This document shows positions 1 to 10,600 of a stretch of 64,000 nucleotides of DNA, one piece after another. The stretch comes from Mytilus trossulus (taxonomy: Eukaryota; Mollusca; Bivalvia; Mytilida; Mytilidae): NCBI RefSeq assembly GCF_036588685.1, contig NC_086386.1, positions 74,646,682-74,710,681 of the forward strand, in the 5' to 3' direction. The translations under genes were made by a program, and so were the position numbers. The notes beneath the pieces are model-generated. The model was given only the letters and a program-made list of their open reading frames with translations, was not told the origin of the DNA and did no database searches. Within the stretch, counting starts at the first letter, position 1. Each line of letters opens with the position of its first letter.

Positions 1-1
1 T

Positions 2-898
2 TTACCATTTGTTTTCCCTCAATCTTTTATTCATAATTACCCATGGAGTGACGTCCATGTGCCGGATAATCAGTTTGCTCCAAGATCAATGCCAACAATT
101 GCTTGGACTCATTCTAATGAATTGTGGAGTTATCAAGACATAAAGGATACGAATTTCACTGGTGACATCAATACAACTCTTCCACACGCTACGGTTATAA
201 ATCTTCGTCGTGCTTACTATACATCTGTTAGTTGGGTAGATTCTTTAATAGGTAATGTGTTAGCCGAGCTTTCTAGACTAGGACTCGACAGCAATACTGT
301 AGTGTCATTTGTTGGGGATCATGGATGGAAACTAGGTGAGCATGGAGCTTGGGCAAAACACACGAACTTCAACGTAGATACGCATGCTCCAATGATGGTA
401 AAGATACCTGGCATGACTGATAAAGGTATTGTGAGTGAAAAACTAACAGAATTTGTTGATTTATTTCCGACTTTAGTTGAAGCCGCTGGAGTGAGTCCAG
501 TTCCATTGTGTCCAGAAAACTCTGCCACTGTTTCCGTATGCCACGAGGGACAAAGTCTCATTCCACTTATCAAAAATCCAAATATTGCATGGAAAAATGC
601 ATCGTTTTCTCAATACCCGCGTAGGCATAGTCACCACGATATTATGGGATATACAATTACTACTGAACGTTATAGATACACAGAATGGGTTAGATTCAAT
701 AAACCTACTTATAAACCCGACTGGAATACTGTTGTTAACTCTGAACTATACGATCATCAGGTAGACCCCAATGAAAACATCAACAAAGTCCATTATCATA
801 GTCAATCTAACATCAAAATGCAATTGAGTCAACAGCTTCGTGCTGGATGGAGAGATACACTTCCAAGCAGTGCAATATCACATGGATTTGGACGTTGA
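2..898 (+). CDS. IDS: Iduronate-2-sulfatase-like protein, 3' part (5' cut by window edge)
   Basis: The frame is open from the second base of the window, well before the first ATG at 59. Residues LPFVFPQSF at the very start match LPFVFPESF of the complete paralogue at 7157-8680 (about its residue 212), so the gene begins outside the window. Visible sulfatase features are the metal-site segment FVGDHGWKLGEHG, the HAPMMVKIPG segment and FSQYPR near the C-terminus. The formylglycine CxPSR site would lie upstream. The family hydrolyses 2-O-sulfate from iduronate in dermatan and heparan sulfate in lysosomes. About 298 residues are present with no intron, as in the paralogue. Start and upstream exon structure cannot be judged. 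Family membership is secure; substrate specificity is inferred. Confidence 0.9.
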   Translation, partial: LPFVFPQSFIHNYPWSDVHVPDNQFAPRSMPTIAWTHSNELWSYQDIKDTNFTGDINTTLPHATVINLRRAYYTSVSWVDSLIGNVLAELSRLGLDSNTVVSFVGDHGWKLGEHGAWAKHTNFNVDTHAPMMVKIPGMTDKGIVSEKLTEFVDLFPTLVEAAGVSPVPLCPENSATVSVCHEGQSLIPLIKNPNIAWKNASFSQYPRRHSHHDIMGYTITTERYRYTEWVRFNKPTYKPDWNTVVNSELYDHQVDPNENINKVHYHSQSNIKMQLSQQLRAGWRDTLPSSAISHGFGR

Positions 899-936
899 AA
901 CTCGTGCTTTATATATATCGGGCAAAAATATTTATA

Positions 937-946
937 AATAAATAAA
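937..946 (+). terminator. Overlapping AATAAA poly(A) signals of the first sulfatase gene
   Basis: Two overlapping AATAAA hexamers (937-942, 941-946) lie about 40 bases after the stop codon of the sulfatase gene at 2-898. The spacing suits a short 3' UTR. The cleavage site is not determinable. Confidence 0.5.
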
Positions 947-1137
947 TTTGGTGTTTTTACTGTCTTCTGATTGGTTAAAATTATTAGTTTTATTTTCAAT
1001 GTTGTCAAATTTTATGGCGACACGCCCACTCTGACGTTGAGTATTCATACGCCAACATGTGTGTACGCTTGTTATTGTTAATATAAAGAATATAAAAAGT
1101 TCTTTGAGCCTTATTTTTGATAGAAATTTATTTATAA

Positions 1138-1290
1138 TGAATGGCAATGATTTATTTTGATTTTATTGAACCATAAAACTAATTTTTGACTCTTCACATT
1201 TTACATAATCCGCTTCGCGGATTATTCAATGTGAAGAGTCAAAAATTAGTTTTATGGTTCAATAAAATCAAAATAAATAATAGCCATTCA
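1138..1290. repeat. Near-perfect 153-bp palindrome (foldback)
   Basis: Arms 1138-1200 and 1228-1290 are reverse complements with about two mismatches. The centre is itself a hairpin, ATAATCCGC against GCGGATTAT around TTC. The whole block is therefore one continuous palindrome. It may be a MITE or a recent inverted duplication. Confidence 0.85.
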
Positions 1291-1951
1291 TTAATTAAAA
1301 AAAAATGATTTATTCATGTTGTTGTTTGTGATAAAAGTAATTGCTCATTCTAATGGACGTGGCGTTAAGCGTTTCAGTAATAACCAATTTTCGACGATAC
1401 ATGTCTCTTCCGTGATGCTCGAGGCTAAAATATTTGAAATCCAAACCTTATATAAAAGATGAAGAGCTATAATCCAAAAGGTCCAAAAAAGTATAGCCAA
1501 ATCCGTGAAAGGAATCCGAGCTTTGCAAAAGGGAAACGTTTCCTTAATTTATAATAATTTCTAACATTTTGTAATAGCAAATTTTAATAAGACTAAACAT
1601 CCGTACTTTCATGCCAGTACCGAAGTACGGTTGTACCTTTATAATTAAGGATATTTTCTCAAATTTTATCATCATCTTCAGAAGAATGTAGCTAAAAAAT
1701 ATATTTTAACTTCATCATTTATCTGAGAGCGGTATTTGTTCTCAACAATGAAATGATACAAGTAGATTCAAGTTTTATAGAGAAGTATTTATTCCAGCAA
1801 AATGTAAAAACGCGTTTCATCGTGAGCAATGGCACTCGAATTAAAACAGGTATAGGACCAAATGAAGTATGAAGATGATGTGTAATAACCAAGAATTGAC
1901 AAAAAATATGTTTTTGAGTGTTTTTGAAAATGGTCTGAAAGGGATTAATTC

Positions 1952-2230
1952 AGGTGGTACCCAACACTTGCACTAAAATTAATTTGGCTCCGACGTTTAA
2001 TTTTCATAAAATTTTGTCAAAGTACTTTCTGTGACCCTTAAACCAAAATATAAAAATTTCAAAAAATTTGAACCAATCGTTTTGTTAGAAAAGTTACACT
2101 GGTTATATAGCAGTTTGACAAACACCAATTTTGGTCATTGAGAAGCTTAATATTCCTTTTACAACACAAGGTAGTTAATACGTTAAGCTGATTTTACAAA
2201 GTTATCTCCCTGTAGTGTTAGGTACCACCT
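1952..2230. mobile_element. ~280-bp inverted-repeat MITE, TTAA-type, copy 1
   Basis: Ends AGGTGGTACC and GGTACCACCT are inverted repeats. The right end runs into TTAA (2230-2233). A second copy at 36599-36872 shares the ends and interior (for example GCAGTTTGA and TTTACAACACAA) and has TTAA at its left border. A TTAA target would suit piggyBac-type transposition, but neither copy keeps both borders clean. Confidence 0.7.
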
Positions 2231-2482
2231 TAATTTTGTGCTTGTAACAAGGCAGCTTATCTTTTTGTTGTGGTTATGTGTTGTTGTTTTTTGGGACACC
2301 ACTTACATGTGTGCGGGCGTCCAAACCATACAAACCGGTTTTGTATTTTTAACAGCACAACAAAAATAACCGACTTCAAAAATGTTTTAAAAATGCACCA
2401 CAAAAAGGCAACAAACGAAAAGACTTATGACAAAAGAACCTGTCTTGGAGTATTTGCAATTAACGAAAGGTAGTTTAAAGCC

Positions 2483-2586
2483 TAGTCCAAATAATTATGA
2501 CGTTTTGAAAGGCTATTATAATTTTTTTCTTTGACGTCTTAAAAAATTTATAAAAGCCTTTCAAGACGTCATAATTATTTGGACTA
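2483..2586. mobile_element. 104-bp palindromic MITE with 10-bp target duplication, copy 1
   Basis: Ends are TAGTCCAAATAATTATGACG and its inverse. The element is flanked by the direct repeat GTTTAAAGCC at 2473-2482 and 2587-2596. A second copy with the same ends lies at 27181-27271 with a 9-bp duplication. Target duplications of 9-10 bp suggest a Mutator-like source, which is an inference from TSD length only. Confidence 0.85.
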
Positions 2587-3548
2587 GTTTAAAGCCGTGA
2601 ATAAGTAATAATTTTTCTGAGACTTCAACACTAGCTAGTATACACATCCAAATCTGAAGTCAACTTTGATAAATGATATGTAAGCACTCAATGAAAAGTG
2701 GACTATTTCAGGGACTCAAATTTCGGCTCTCCCTTGACACCATTTGCGAGTATGGTCTTGAGGAAACGATGCTAGTCCGTCGGAAGGGGACGATAAATGG
2801 TTGAACCGTGTTAAGAGAGAGTCATATCTCTTGCACGTTAAAGATACCCTCGTAGATTTCGAAAAAAAAGCAGGATAATGCCGCTACAAGGCAGCACTCA
2901 CACCCGTACAGTGGAAAGGGATTAATATAAGTTGCAAAAAAAAATATGTTTAAACTAGAATGCAAGTAATGTCATTAAAAAAACCATCCTGTAAACATTG
3001 CAATTTCACGAAAGAAGATGCTAGTTGAATCAATGTTTTCAAAAAATTATTAAAATCACCTATCAAAGCAAGATATATTGGAAGTGTACGATCCTATTAA
3101 ACAATTTTTTAAATAAAAGAACAATGAAAATAATCTGTAGATAGTAAAAATTTAAAATTAATTTGCAATGACAACTAATTTCTTACATATACATCATAGG
3201 GTCCACTGTGGGTAGTTAACTGGTTGTAAAACATACAACTACTTCAGATTATTATATCAGTTTTTAGATTGAAGTCATTCGACTATGTAATACTACACGT
3301 ACATGAACCATACTAAACATTAGTAAACCAATTCTGAACTGAAACTGTAATTTTGAATTAAACCGCTCCTAAAGACAGAACAATAAATTATTAAGTCATG
3401 TTCAGTCTTTCTGTAACCGTTCATACCTACCCTTTATTGTTAAATCAGTATTGTTCAGATAATTCGCTTGCAGATAATTAAGATTAGTTACATGTATGTT
3501 CACAGTGTGCAGTAGCTGTTTTGTAAAAAAAAAGTAATGAACAGTACT

Positions 3549-3698
3549 TGACTGACAGCAAGCAAAATGTCTGAACAGATCTGGATTGACTGCAAGCAGA
3601 ATGTCTAAACAGATCTGGATTGCCTGCAAGCAGAATGTCTGGACAGATCTGGATTGACTGCAAGCAAAATGTGTGAACAGATCTGGATTGACTGCAAG
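3549..3698. repeat. 34-bp tandem repeat, about 4 copies
   Basis: The unit contains AACAGATCTGGATTGACTG followed by CAAGCAGAATGTCT. Copies start near 3557, 3591, 3625 and 3659 with few mismatches. It opens overlapping minus-strand frames that I regard as non-coding. Confidence 0.8.
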
Positions 3699-5265
3699 TT
3701 AAAGCAGAAAATGTCTTAAACATAACTGATGGTCAAATCATGAATAAAAGTTTCAGACTTGGGGCAGATGATGTTAAGATCAGCATGACTGACGAAGACT
3801 AAAATGCATTTACTAGTGACAACAGATTACGCATGGTAGGGATTTCCTATTGTTTCCTACATTTTAACCCTTTTAAATGTCAAACTTACAACCATGTATA
3901 TATACTTTAACGAAGTCATATCAACTATCTACTATCGTTATAATATCTGACCACATGCAACAATCTTGAGTGACAACGGATCACGCAGGGTATGAAATTC
4001 CTATCGTTTACTACATTTTAACTTCCACTTCAAGTCTTGTAAAAGCATGTGATTCAAACATGTACAGTGGTCAGTATAAAGGTCAAGGTCCATGTACTTA
4101 GAATAGTTATGTCAACTATGATCTTAGTTCCTTATCTGACCATACACAACAGGCTTGTAAGCTGGACATTAAGTCCGTAGTTAAAATGAAAGTTTTATGG
4201 ATATTTACCCTTTTAAATATTCTAGCAATATTATTACTGATGTCGAATTGACATTTCGGTTGGACGGCATATATAAAATAGACCGGTACTATAGTAGTAC
4301 TAGTATATGGAATAATTGCTATCTTTAAATAAGGCTGAGAAAGTAATTCTGCATTAATTAATCGTTTTCTCATGAAATTAACATCAGATCATTCTACACT
4401 GTAACAATTGTTTACATCCTGTCAGTTTGTTATTGTACTATGGTAAAATGGTGTATTCTTGTCTTTAATTTTGGCTAAAATCCGTGCATTTTTACCTATT
4501 ATGTCGGTTTGTTTTGTTCAGGCATCGTTGTCAATATAATGGAATTTGATGCGACTGTCATACAAGTCAGAAGTTAAGCTAGCTGTAAAACCAGGTTCAA
4601 TTCATCCTTTTCTTCATAAGAAAATGGCTGTACCAAGTCAGGAATATGACAGTTGTTATCCATTCTAACTGACTTTTGATGTGTTTGAGCTTTTGATTTT
4701 GCCATTTGATGAGTGACATGCCGTTTTGAATTTTCCTCGGAATTCAGTTTTTTGTGATTTTACCTTTTATACACAATATGTGGCACTGCTCGCGTGTTCT
4801 GAATTTACTCCGTTTTATAATAAAATCAGGACAATATAAAAAAAAATTAGTATGGTTGATCATGAAAATTCGATTTTGTTCATATTTTAAATAAACACTG
4901 CCTAAATTCATAAAAAGGCCAAACTGTCTTTTAAAGAACAACATTTAGCAATTTGAACTTGTTGATTCAAGTGTCTATAATGAGTCGGACACTCAAAAAT
5001 GAGCAACCGATGTCTTTGAGGTTCCTTTTGGTTATATAGATTCTCGCATATTCAGGTATTTATCTTCGCCTTTCAAATGTTTTGGTTTGAGCGTTACCTG
5101 ATAAAATTTAAAAAGCGCGTCGGACACAGCAAAATAAAAAACTATTAGATTCATTCATCTGCTTTGAAGTTGTGTTATGTTTCTACCTTACATGTGTAAG
5201 ATTTTTCTAGTTTGTCTGTACAGTTATATCTTCAAGAGATGCGAAAAATAACAAAGGGAAATTTA

Positions 5266-5638
5266 AATTTATAGGTAGAAAGACAAAGACAACAAAAGTA
5301 TACTAAACACAAGTAGAAACTTTATGATTGAGCAACAAGAACCCCACAAAAAAAAACTGGGGTGATATCAGGTGCTCCGGAAGGGTAAGCAGGTTCGGAT
5401 CCACCTGTTGCGCGCGTCGTGTGGCCTTATCTTAGTAAAAATACGTCGTCAGCAGTGAAAAAGATATTCCATAACGGTGAACCAATTCAAAATCGCGTCA
5501 ATAACATTTTCGAAAGGATGATTTCAATTTCATCACTTGGAGCTCCTGGTTCAATATTTTCCTTTGAAGCAGCAATCCTCTATCAACTGATGAAATCATA
5601 TATAGAATCATATTCAAAACAGTGTGGTCCTGGTCATT
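5266..5638 (-). mobile_element. Old 3' remnant of the Penelope-like element
   Basis: Read on the minus strand, this shares the segment around CTTACCCTTCCGGAGCACCTG and the CCCCAGTTTTTTTTTGTGGG block with the tail at 51281-51660. It continues into a diverged version of the RT C-terminal region. Short frames at 5419-5640 are antisense to that remnant and are not host genes. Confidence 0.55.
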
Positions 5639-6011
5639 GATTGACGATCTTAATTATCCCATTGACTGGGACAGATTAGGTGAACGTTTGTCTGTAACGA
5701 CCATTGCTCACTTCTTACTTATTATTGAATTTAAACTGTGGGGTCACCAAAGGTTCTTAACGCCTCTAATAATAAAAGAATTCGAAAAATTATTCAGGAA
5801 TGACCTTTATGTTTTGATTTATATTATTGATATAAATCAACACATTGTATTAGTCCGGATTCGTTTTTCGAACTGCTTTATTTAGGTGTTGAGAACCTTT
5901 TGTGACCCCACAGATTCAGTGTCTTTAACAAGTACATAGTGAGCAGTGGTTGTTACCGACAAACGTTCACCTAATCTGTCCCAGTCAATGGGATAATTAA
6001 GATCGTCAATC
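5639..6011. repeat. Foldback element with ~120-bp inverted arms
   Basis: The left arm begins GATTGACGATCTTAATTATC at 5639, and its inverse ends at 6011. Arms run about 120 bases with scattered mismatches and include TGTGGGGTCAC. The inner ~130 bases are AT-rich. Part of the arm (GTGGGGTCGCCAAAAGTTC) recurs at about 43096 inside the modular gene, so the element is dispersed. Confidence 0.8.
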
Positions 6012-6142
6012 CCTGGGTAGTCAGTGGATTGTAACAGGGTACGTCAAGAGAAGCTTGGAATCTTGATGGTTTATGTAACAAGCTGTATTTGATGAATAAA
6101 ATTATTATGTAGATAAAACAAAAACAAAAAAATTTTTTTTTT

Positions 6143-6950
6143 ATGTTCAGTGGACCGTGAAGTTGGGGTCAAAACTCTAATTTTGCATTAAAATCAGAAA
6201 AAAATCATATCATAGGGAACATGAGTACTAAGATTCAAGTTGATTGAAATTAAACTTAAAATATAAAATTGAGAATGGAAATGGGGAATGTGTCAAAGAG
6301 ACAACAACCCGACCAAAATAAAAAAAAACACAACAGCAGAAGGTCACCAACAGGTCTTCAATGTAGCGAGAAATTCCCGCACCGGAGGCGTCCTTCAGCT
6401 AGCCCCTAAACAAATATATACTAGTTCAGTGATAATGAACGCCATACTAATTTCCAAATTGTACACAAGAAACTAAAATTTAAGTAATACAAGACTAACA
6501 AAGGCCAGAGGCTCCTGACTTGGGACAGGCGCAAAAATGCGGCGGGGTTAAACATGTTTGTGAGATATCAACCCTCCCCCTATACCTCTAACCAGTGTAG
6601 AAAAGTAAAAGCATAACAATACGCACATTAAAATACAGTTCAAGAGAAGTCCGAGTCTGATGTCAGAAGATGTAACCAAAGAAAATAAACAAAATGACAA
6701 TAATACATAAATAACAACAGACTACTAGCAGTTAACTGACATGCAAGCTCCAGACTTCAATTAAACTGACTGAAAGATTATGATTTCATCATATGAACAT
6801 CAGGCACAATCCTTCCCGTATTAAAATAAACTACCTTACTAAAAATATTAATCTGCAGCGGAACAGACGGACCGACAGACGGACGAACGAACGGGCGCTA
6901 AGACCGAAAAACATAATGCTCCAAGTTGGGGCACAAAAGAACAAAATAAA
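6143..6950 (+). repeat. Interspersed repeat D, split by another repeat
   Basis: The left part (6143-6245, with TTCAGTGGACCGTGAAGTTG) and right part (6842-6940, with GACGGACGAACG and CCGAAAAACATAATG) correspond to one contiguous ~200-bp block at 19017-19235. Between the two parts lies repeat B (6262-6716), so B or a larger block containing it appears to have inserted into D. Confidence 0.6.
6262..6716 (+). repeat. Interspersed repeat B, full-length copy 1
   Basis: This ~455-bp block is nearly identical to 32106-32562. It starts with AAAATTGAGAATGGAAATGG and ends AATACATAAATAAC. Partial reverse copies lie at 10890-11168 and 49758-49940. No coding frame or terminal repeats were seen, and its class is unknown to me. 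Confidence 0.8.
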
Positions 6951-7067
6951 GCAAATCGAAGGAAATCTTTAAATGTACGTTTTTATTTTATTTATGTTAC
7001 TTACATAATGCAAATAGATTAAACCCTAAGCACTTAACATGAAGACAATATAGTTTTTTTTTTTAAT

Positions 7068-7073
7068 TTTATT
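7068..7073 (-). terminator. Candidate AATAAA poly(A) signal of the intact sulfatase gene
   Basis: TTTATT on the plus strand reads AATAAA on the minus strand, 84 bases beyond the stop codon of the sulfatase gene. The surroundings are T-rich, so the hexamer could be there by chance. Confidence 0.4.
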
Positions 7074-7156
7074 TAGAGTTACGAATTTTCAGTGAAGTCA
7101 CCATTTTCAGTTAGTGGCAAAATTTCATTGTATAAAATTTCCATTTTTCACAATAG

Positions 7157-8680
7157 TTACGATTTTTCACTTGATGGCAATGCTATCCTCCATCCTGCAT
7201 GAAGTAAATAACTTAACTGTTTAACAGTTTTTACATAAGACGGATCAAAAGCTCTATTAAAGTTCTCATCTGAATCTTTTTGATGATCATAAAGTTCAAC
7301 ACCAAACGATACATTCCACTGAGGCTTATATGTTGGGGCTCCGATAAACTTTACCCACTCAGTGTATCTATAACGGTCTGTTCGAATCGTATATCCCATG
7401 ATGCTCGTTCCATTTATTGCTCTTGGATATTGAGAAAATGAGGCGTTCTTCCATGTTGCATTTGGATTTTGAACTAAAGGTATTAAACTCATTCCTTCAC
7501 GACAAAGTCCAATGCTTGCAGAGTCGTCCGGACACAAAGGTAAAAGGTCAAGTCCAGCTGCCTCAGCCAAGGTTGGAAAGAGGTCAACAAATTCTGTTAG
7601 CTTCTCTGTCACTATTCCCTTGTCGGTCAGACCAGGGATATGTACCATCATTGGCGCATGCGTTGCCAGTTCAAAATTTGTTTGTTTGCACCATTCGGAA
7701 TGTTCTCCTAGCTGCCAACCATGATCGCCAAAGAAGGATATTATTGTATCGTTTTCAAGACCCAACTTCGAGAGTTCATTCACAACAAGACCGACCAATG
7801 AATCTGTCCAACTTAAAGCGCTATAATAGGCACGACGAAGGTCAAGGACAACATCCCGAGGCAGCGTTGAATTAATTGCACCGGTAGCGTTCAATGCGCT
7901 AATGTCATGATAGGATCGTAAACCAGTATAATCAAACCAAGCAGCTTTCGGCATATTAATTGGTGCATATTCATTATTCGGAAGTCTAATTTCGCTTATT
8001 GGATAATGTTGCAGGAAAGATTCCGGGAAAACGAACGGAAGATGCGGTTTATGGAAGCCAACAGCGACAAAGAAAGGCTTTTGTCCTGATTTTGCTGCAG
8101 GTGCAAGCTTTTGTAATGTAGAAAGAGCATGGTCGGCTATTTGCTTATCAATAAGCGGTTTGTTTTTTAAGAGATCATCTGATATTGCTTTCCAGCTGTT
8201 TGCCTTTGATTCAAAATTACGTGTTCCATGAAAATATGGCATTGTCCATGATATTGGATCGTCATTATCAGACGCAAGGTACCCAGGATGAAATATCTTC
8301 CCCATTCCAACTGATTCATATCCGTTCATTTTGAAATATTCTGGGATGGTTGTGAAATTCCCGCCAACTCTACGGAAGTAATGAACTAAATCGGTTACAT
8401 GTGTTGTGTCCGGACGACGTCCGGTCAGAAGTGACGTTCTACTCGGAGAACACAGAGCTTGCTGTACATAAGCACGTTTTAATAGCAAACTTTTGGACGC
8501 CAGTGCATCTAAATTTGGCGTGAACATCGGAGGGTGAATGGATGATGGAAAATCCTGTCCTTCATAGGCTCCTATTTGCGGACGCATATCATCAGAAACG
8601 AGGAATAAAACATTCTTCCGGCTGCACTCGGTCACTAAAAGTCCACTACAGAGGACGCACAGTATTAACAGTAAGCGCAT
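7157..8680 (-). CDS. IDS: Iduronate-2-sulfatase-like protein, complete and intronless
   Basis: This single open frame of 507 codons is close to the usual ~550 of animal iduronate-2-sulfatases. Residues 1-19 form a hydrophobic signal peptide (MRLLLILCVLCSGLLVTEC). Metal-site residues D30-D31 lie in FLVSDDMRP. C77 in CSPSRTSLLTGRRPD is the formylglycine cysteine in the CxPSR signature. VGFHKPHLPFVFPESF follows, and D319-H320 lie in FFGDHGWQLGEH. All catalytic elements appear present, so the enzyme is probably active, removing 2-O-sulfate from iduronate units of dermatan and heparan sulfate in lysosomes. The human gene is multi-exon. A one-exon form suggests an ancient retrocopy or lineage-specific intron loss, shared with the paralogue at 2-898. 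Substrate specificity is inferred from family resemblance. Confidence 0.93.
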   Translation of the reverse strand: MRLLLILCVLCSGLLVTECSRKNVLFLVSDDMRPQIGAYEGQDFPSSIHPPMFTPNLDALASKSLLLKRAYVQQALCSPSRTSLLTGRRPDTTHVTDLVHYFRRVGGNFTTIPEYFKMNGYESVGMGKIFHPGYLASDNDDPISWTMPYFHGTRNFESKANSWKAISDDLLKNKPLIDKQIADHALSTLQKLAPAAKSGQKPFFVAVGFHKPHLPFVFPESFLQHYPISEIRLPNNEYAPINMPKAAWFDYTGLRSYHDISALNATGAINSTLPRDVVLDLRRAYYSALSWTDSLVGLVVNELSKLGLENDTIISFFGDHGWQLGEHSEWCKQTNFELATHAPMMVHIPGLTDKGIVTEKLTEFVDLFPTLAEAAGLDLLPLCPDDSASIGLCREGMSLIPLVQNPNATWKNASFSQYPRAINGTSIMGYTIRTDRYRYTEWVKFIGAPTYKPQWNVSFGVELYDHQKDSDENFNRAFDPSYVKTVKQLSYLLHAGWRIALPSSEKS

Positions 8681-9159
8681 AATTAAGTTTTTTATATTAT
8701 AATTAATTGCGACTGTGACAACTCCTCAGTGTGTTTTTCTTCAATATCAGTCTATCAACATGATCAATAAGATATCAAAATCTAGATAAATCCACCATGT
8801 GCCAGTCGGATTGTAAGGTAAGGTACACGTAAGGTCATAAACCGTCCCGTTATTTCAACGTCACATTCATTGACAATATAAAAAGGGTTGCTTGAAAGTT
8901 CTACAATATAATAAAAAAACACGTTATTTACTAAATAGTTGTTTATAATACATTTGTGAATACATATATACGACTTTTAAAAAAAACAATCTACATATTA
9001 CACTCAATGCCTCTTACCATAATTAAATCCTACATTGCTCATATTATCAGTATTACGTATTGACTATTTCAATATGATTATATAGTATATAATCATTGTA
9101 TTATGATGTTTTTTGTATCTTGCCCGACAAGGGCCCTTGATTGGTATAATAAAATAATG

Positions 9160-9430
9160 TCTAAATAGATATAGGAAGATGTGGTGTGAGTGCCAATGAG
9201 ACAACTCTCCATCCAAGTAACAATTTAAAAAGTAAACCATTATAGGTTAAAGAACGGTCTTCAACACGGAGCCTTGGCTCACACCGAACAACAAGCTATA
9301 AAGGGCCCCAAAGTTACCAGTGTAAAACCATTCAAACGGGAAAACCAACGGTCTAATCTATATAAACAAAACGAGAAACACGTATATATTACATAAACTA
9401 ACGACAACTACTGTACATCAGATTCCTAAA
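9160..9430 (+). repeat. Interspersed repeat A, near-complete copy
   Basis: Begins ATAGATATAGGAAGATGTGG and contains GTGCCAATGAGACAACTCTC, GGCTCACACCGAACAAC and AAACGGGAAAACCAACGGTC. Related copies occur at 10460-10600, 22257-22530 (reverse), 26546-26850, 26995-27100 (reverse), 37395-37520, 39465-39600, 40920-41070 and 48915-49190, with an old reverse copy near 28430-28640. The family has no open frame. It is probably a non-autonomous element of unknown class. Confidence 0.8.
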
Positions 9431-10459
9431 TGTCTAATGTCTAATGTCTATCCCGATTCGTACGTTGTCAGCCTAATTGAGAGTTTGTTAACATAATCAA
9501 AACAAAATGACTGGAACAATTTCAGGTTCTCCTGGTAGAGGAGGGATCTACAGGACACAGTTCGAAAATAACGTACTGTTGTCACGTGACTGTTGTAAGG
9601 AATATAACTCCGCCGATATTTTAAGAGAACTGATAAAAATAAATGCAACAGATACATAAAAAATAACTTGCATATGAGGACATTTATACAGACCACTCGA
9701 CCACCAAACACTAGACTACACTACAGACATCAGAATAGACATCACATAAAACGATGCACATACATTGTAGTCAAGATTAAATTAATAATTAGGCCTATTT
9801 GACTTTTTACATACATAATGCTGGACTTTTACTTGGCCTTTGGGAAACGCCCCCTTTCTTCCAATAAATTATATATTTTCGGAAAGAAAAATACAAACAA
9901 TAAAAAATGGACACAGTTCAGGAAATGAAACTTACTTTTAAAACACAGGTCAATTTTATAGCTGAAATTCTTCAACCCGGATGTAGATCTAATATTTATT
10001 AGCTTTCAAAAAAGCTTGTCTTACCATAAACTTGATTTTACTTTAAGACCCATTTTTGTAAATCTACTGTGTTAATAAAAAAAAACACTATTTTCCAATG
10101 TACAGCGGGATGCATATACTTGAATTGACGTAACGGAAGTAATAATTTATCGAAAGTACTATTGGCCTACATGTACTTGAGGCGTCAATAGGGATACACG
10201 AGCCGTTATATCGCAAGGTTGATCGCCTAACCCCAGAAAGGTCGCATGATAGATTTGACCACTTACTTGAAAGATATAATTTCTTTTGAATAAATACTTG
10301 TAGACGCCAGAGCACATTTTTAACGATTGTGGCTATTTTGTATTGTTTAACTGAACAAAACTTTTTTTATATTCCGTAAGCATTGAGAAAACACTACAAT
10401 GTACAAGTACATGTTGTATACTTTCGTTTTACGTTTTATTTTATGACATTTCATGACAT

Positions 10460-10600
10460 AGAAAATGAGGTATGAGTGCCAATGAGACAACTCTCCATCC
10501 AAGTCACAAGTCGTTTAAAAGTGAACCATTATAGGTCAACGTAAGGAATTTAACACAGGGTATTGGCTCACATCGAACAGCAAGCTATAATAATGTAGGG
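10460..10600 (+). repeat. Interspersed repeat A, truncated copy
   Basis: Shares GTGCCAATGAGACAACTCTC, ATCCAAGTCACA and AAGCTATAATAATGTAGGGC with the copy at 9160-9430. The 3' half is missing. Confidence 0.75.

Larger units (their letters stand above)
947..7067. other. Intergenic region between the two tail-to-tail sulfatase genes
   Basis: No coding sequence is supported here; the open frames are short and lack recognisable domains. The stretch holds a long palindrome (1138-1290), two inverted-repeat elements (1952-2230, 2483-2586), a 34-bp tandem repeat (3549-3698), a 3' remnant of a Penelope-like element (5266-5638), a foldback (5639-6011) and nested interspersed repeats (6143-6950). Bases 2600-3540, 3700-4530 and 4760-5265 are AT-rich with no pattern I can name. 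4540-4760 resembles, in reverse, the 3' part of the repeat family best seen at 50199-50640. Confidence 0.6.

Noticed and set aside
5419-5885. Two consecutive plus-strand frames of 73 and 87 codons
   Set aside because: The first is antisense to a Penelope-like remnant and the second lies in a foldback arm.
7417-7875. 152-codon plus-strand frame
   Set aside because: It lies wholly antisense to the intact sulfatase gene and has no features of its own.
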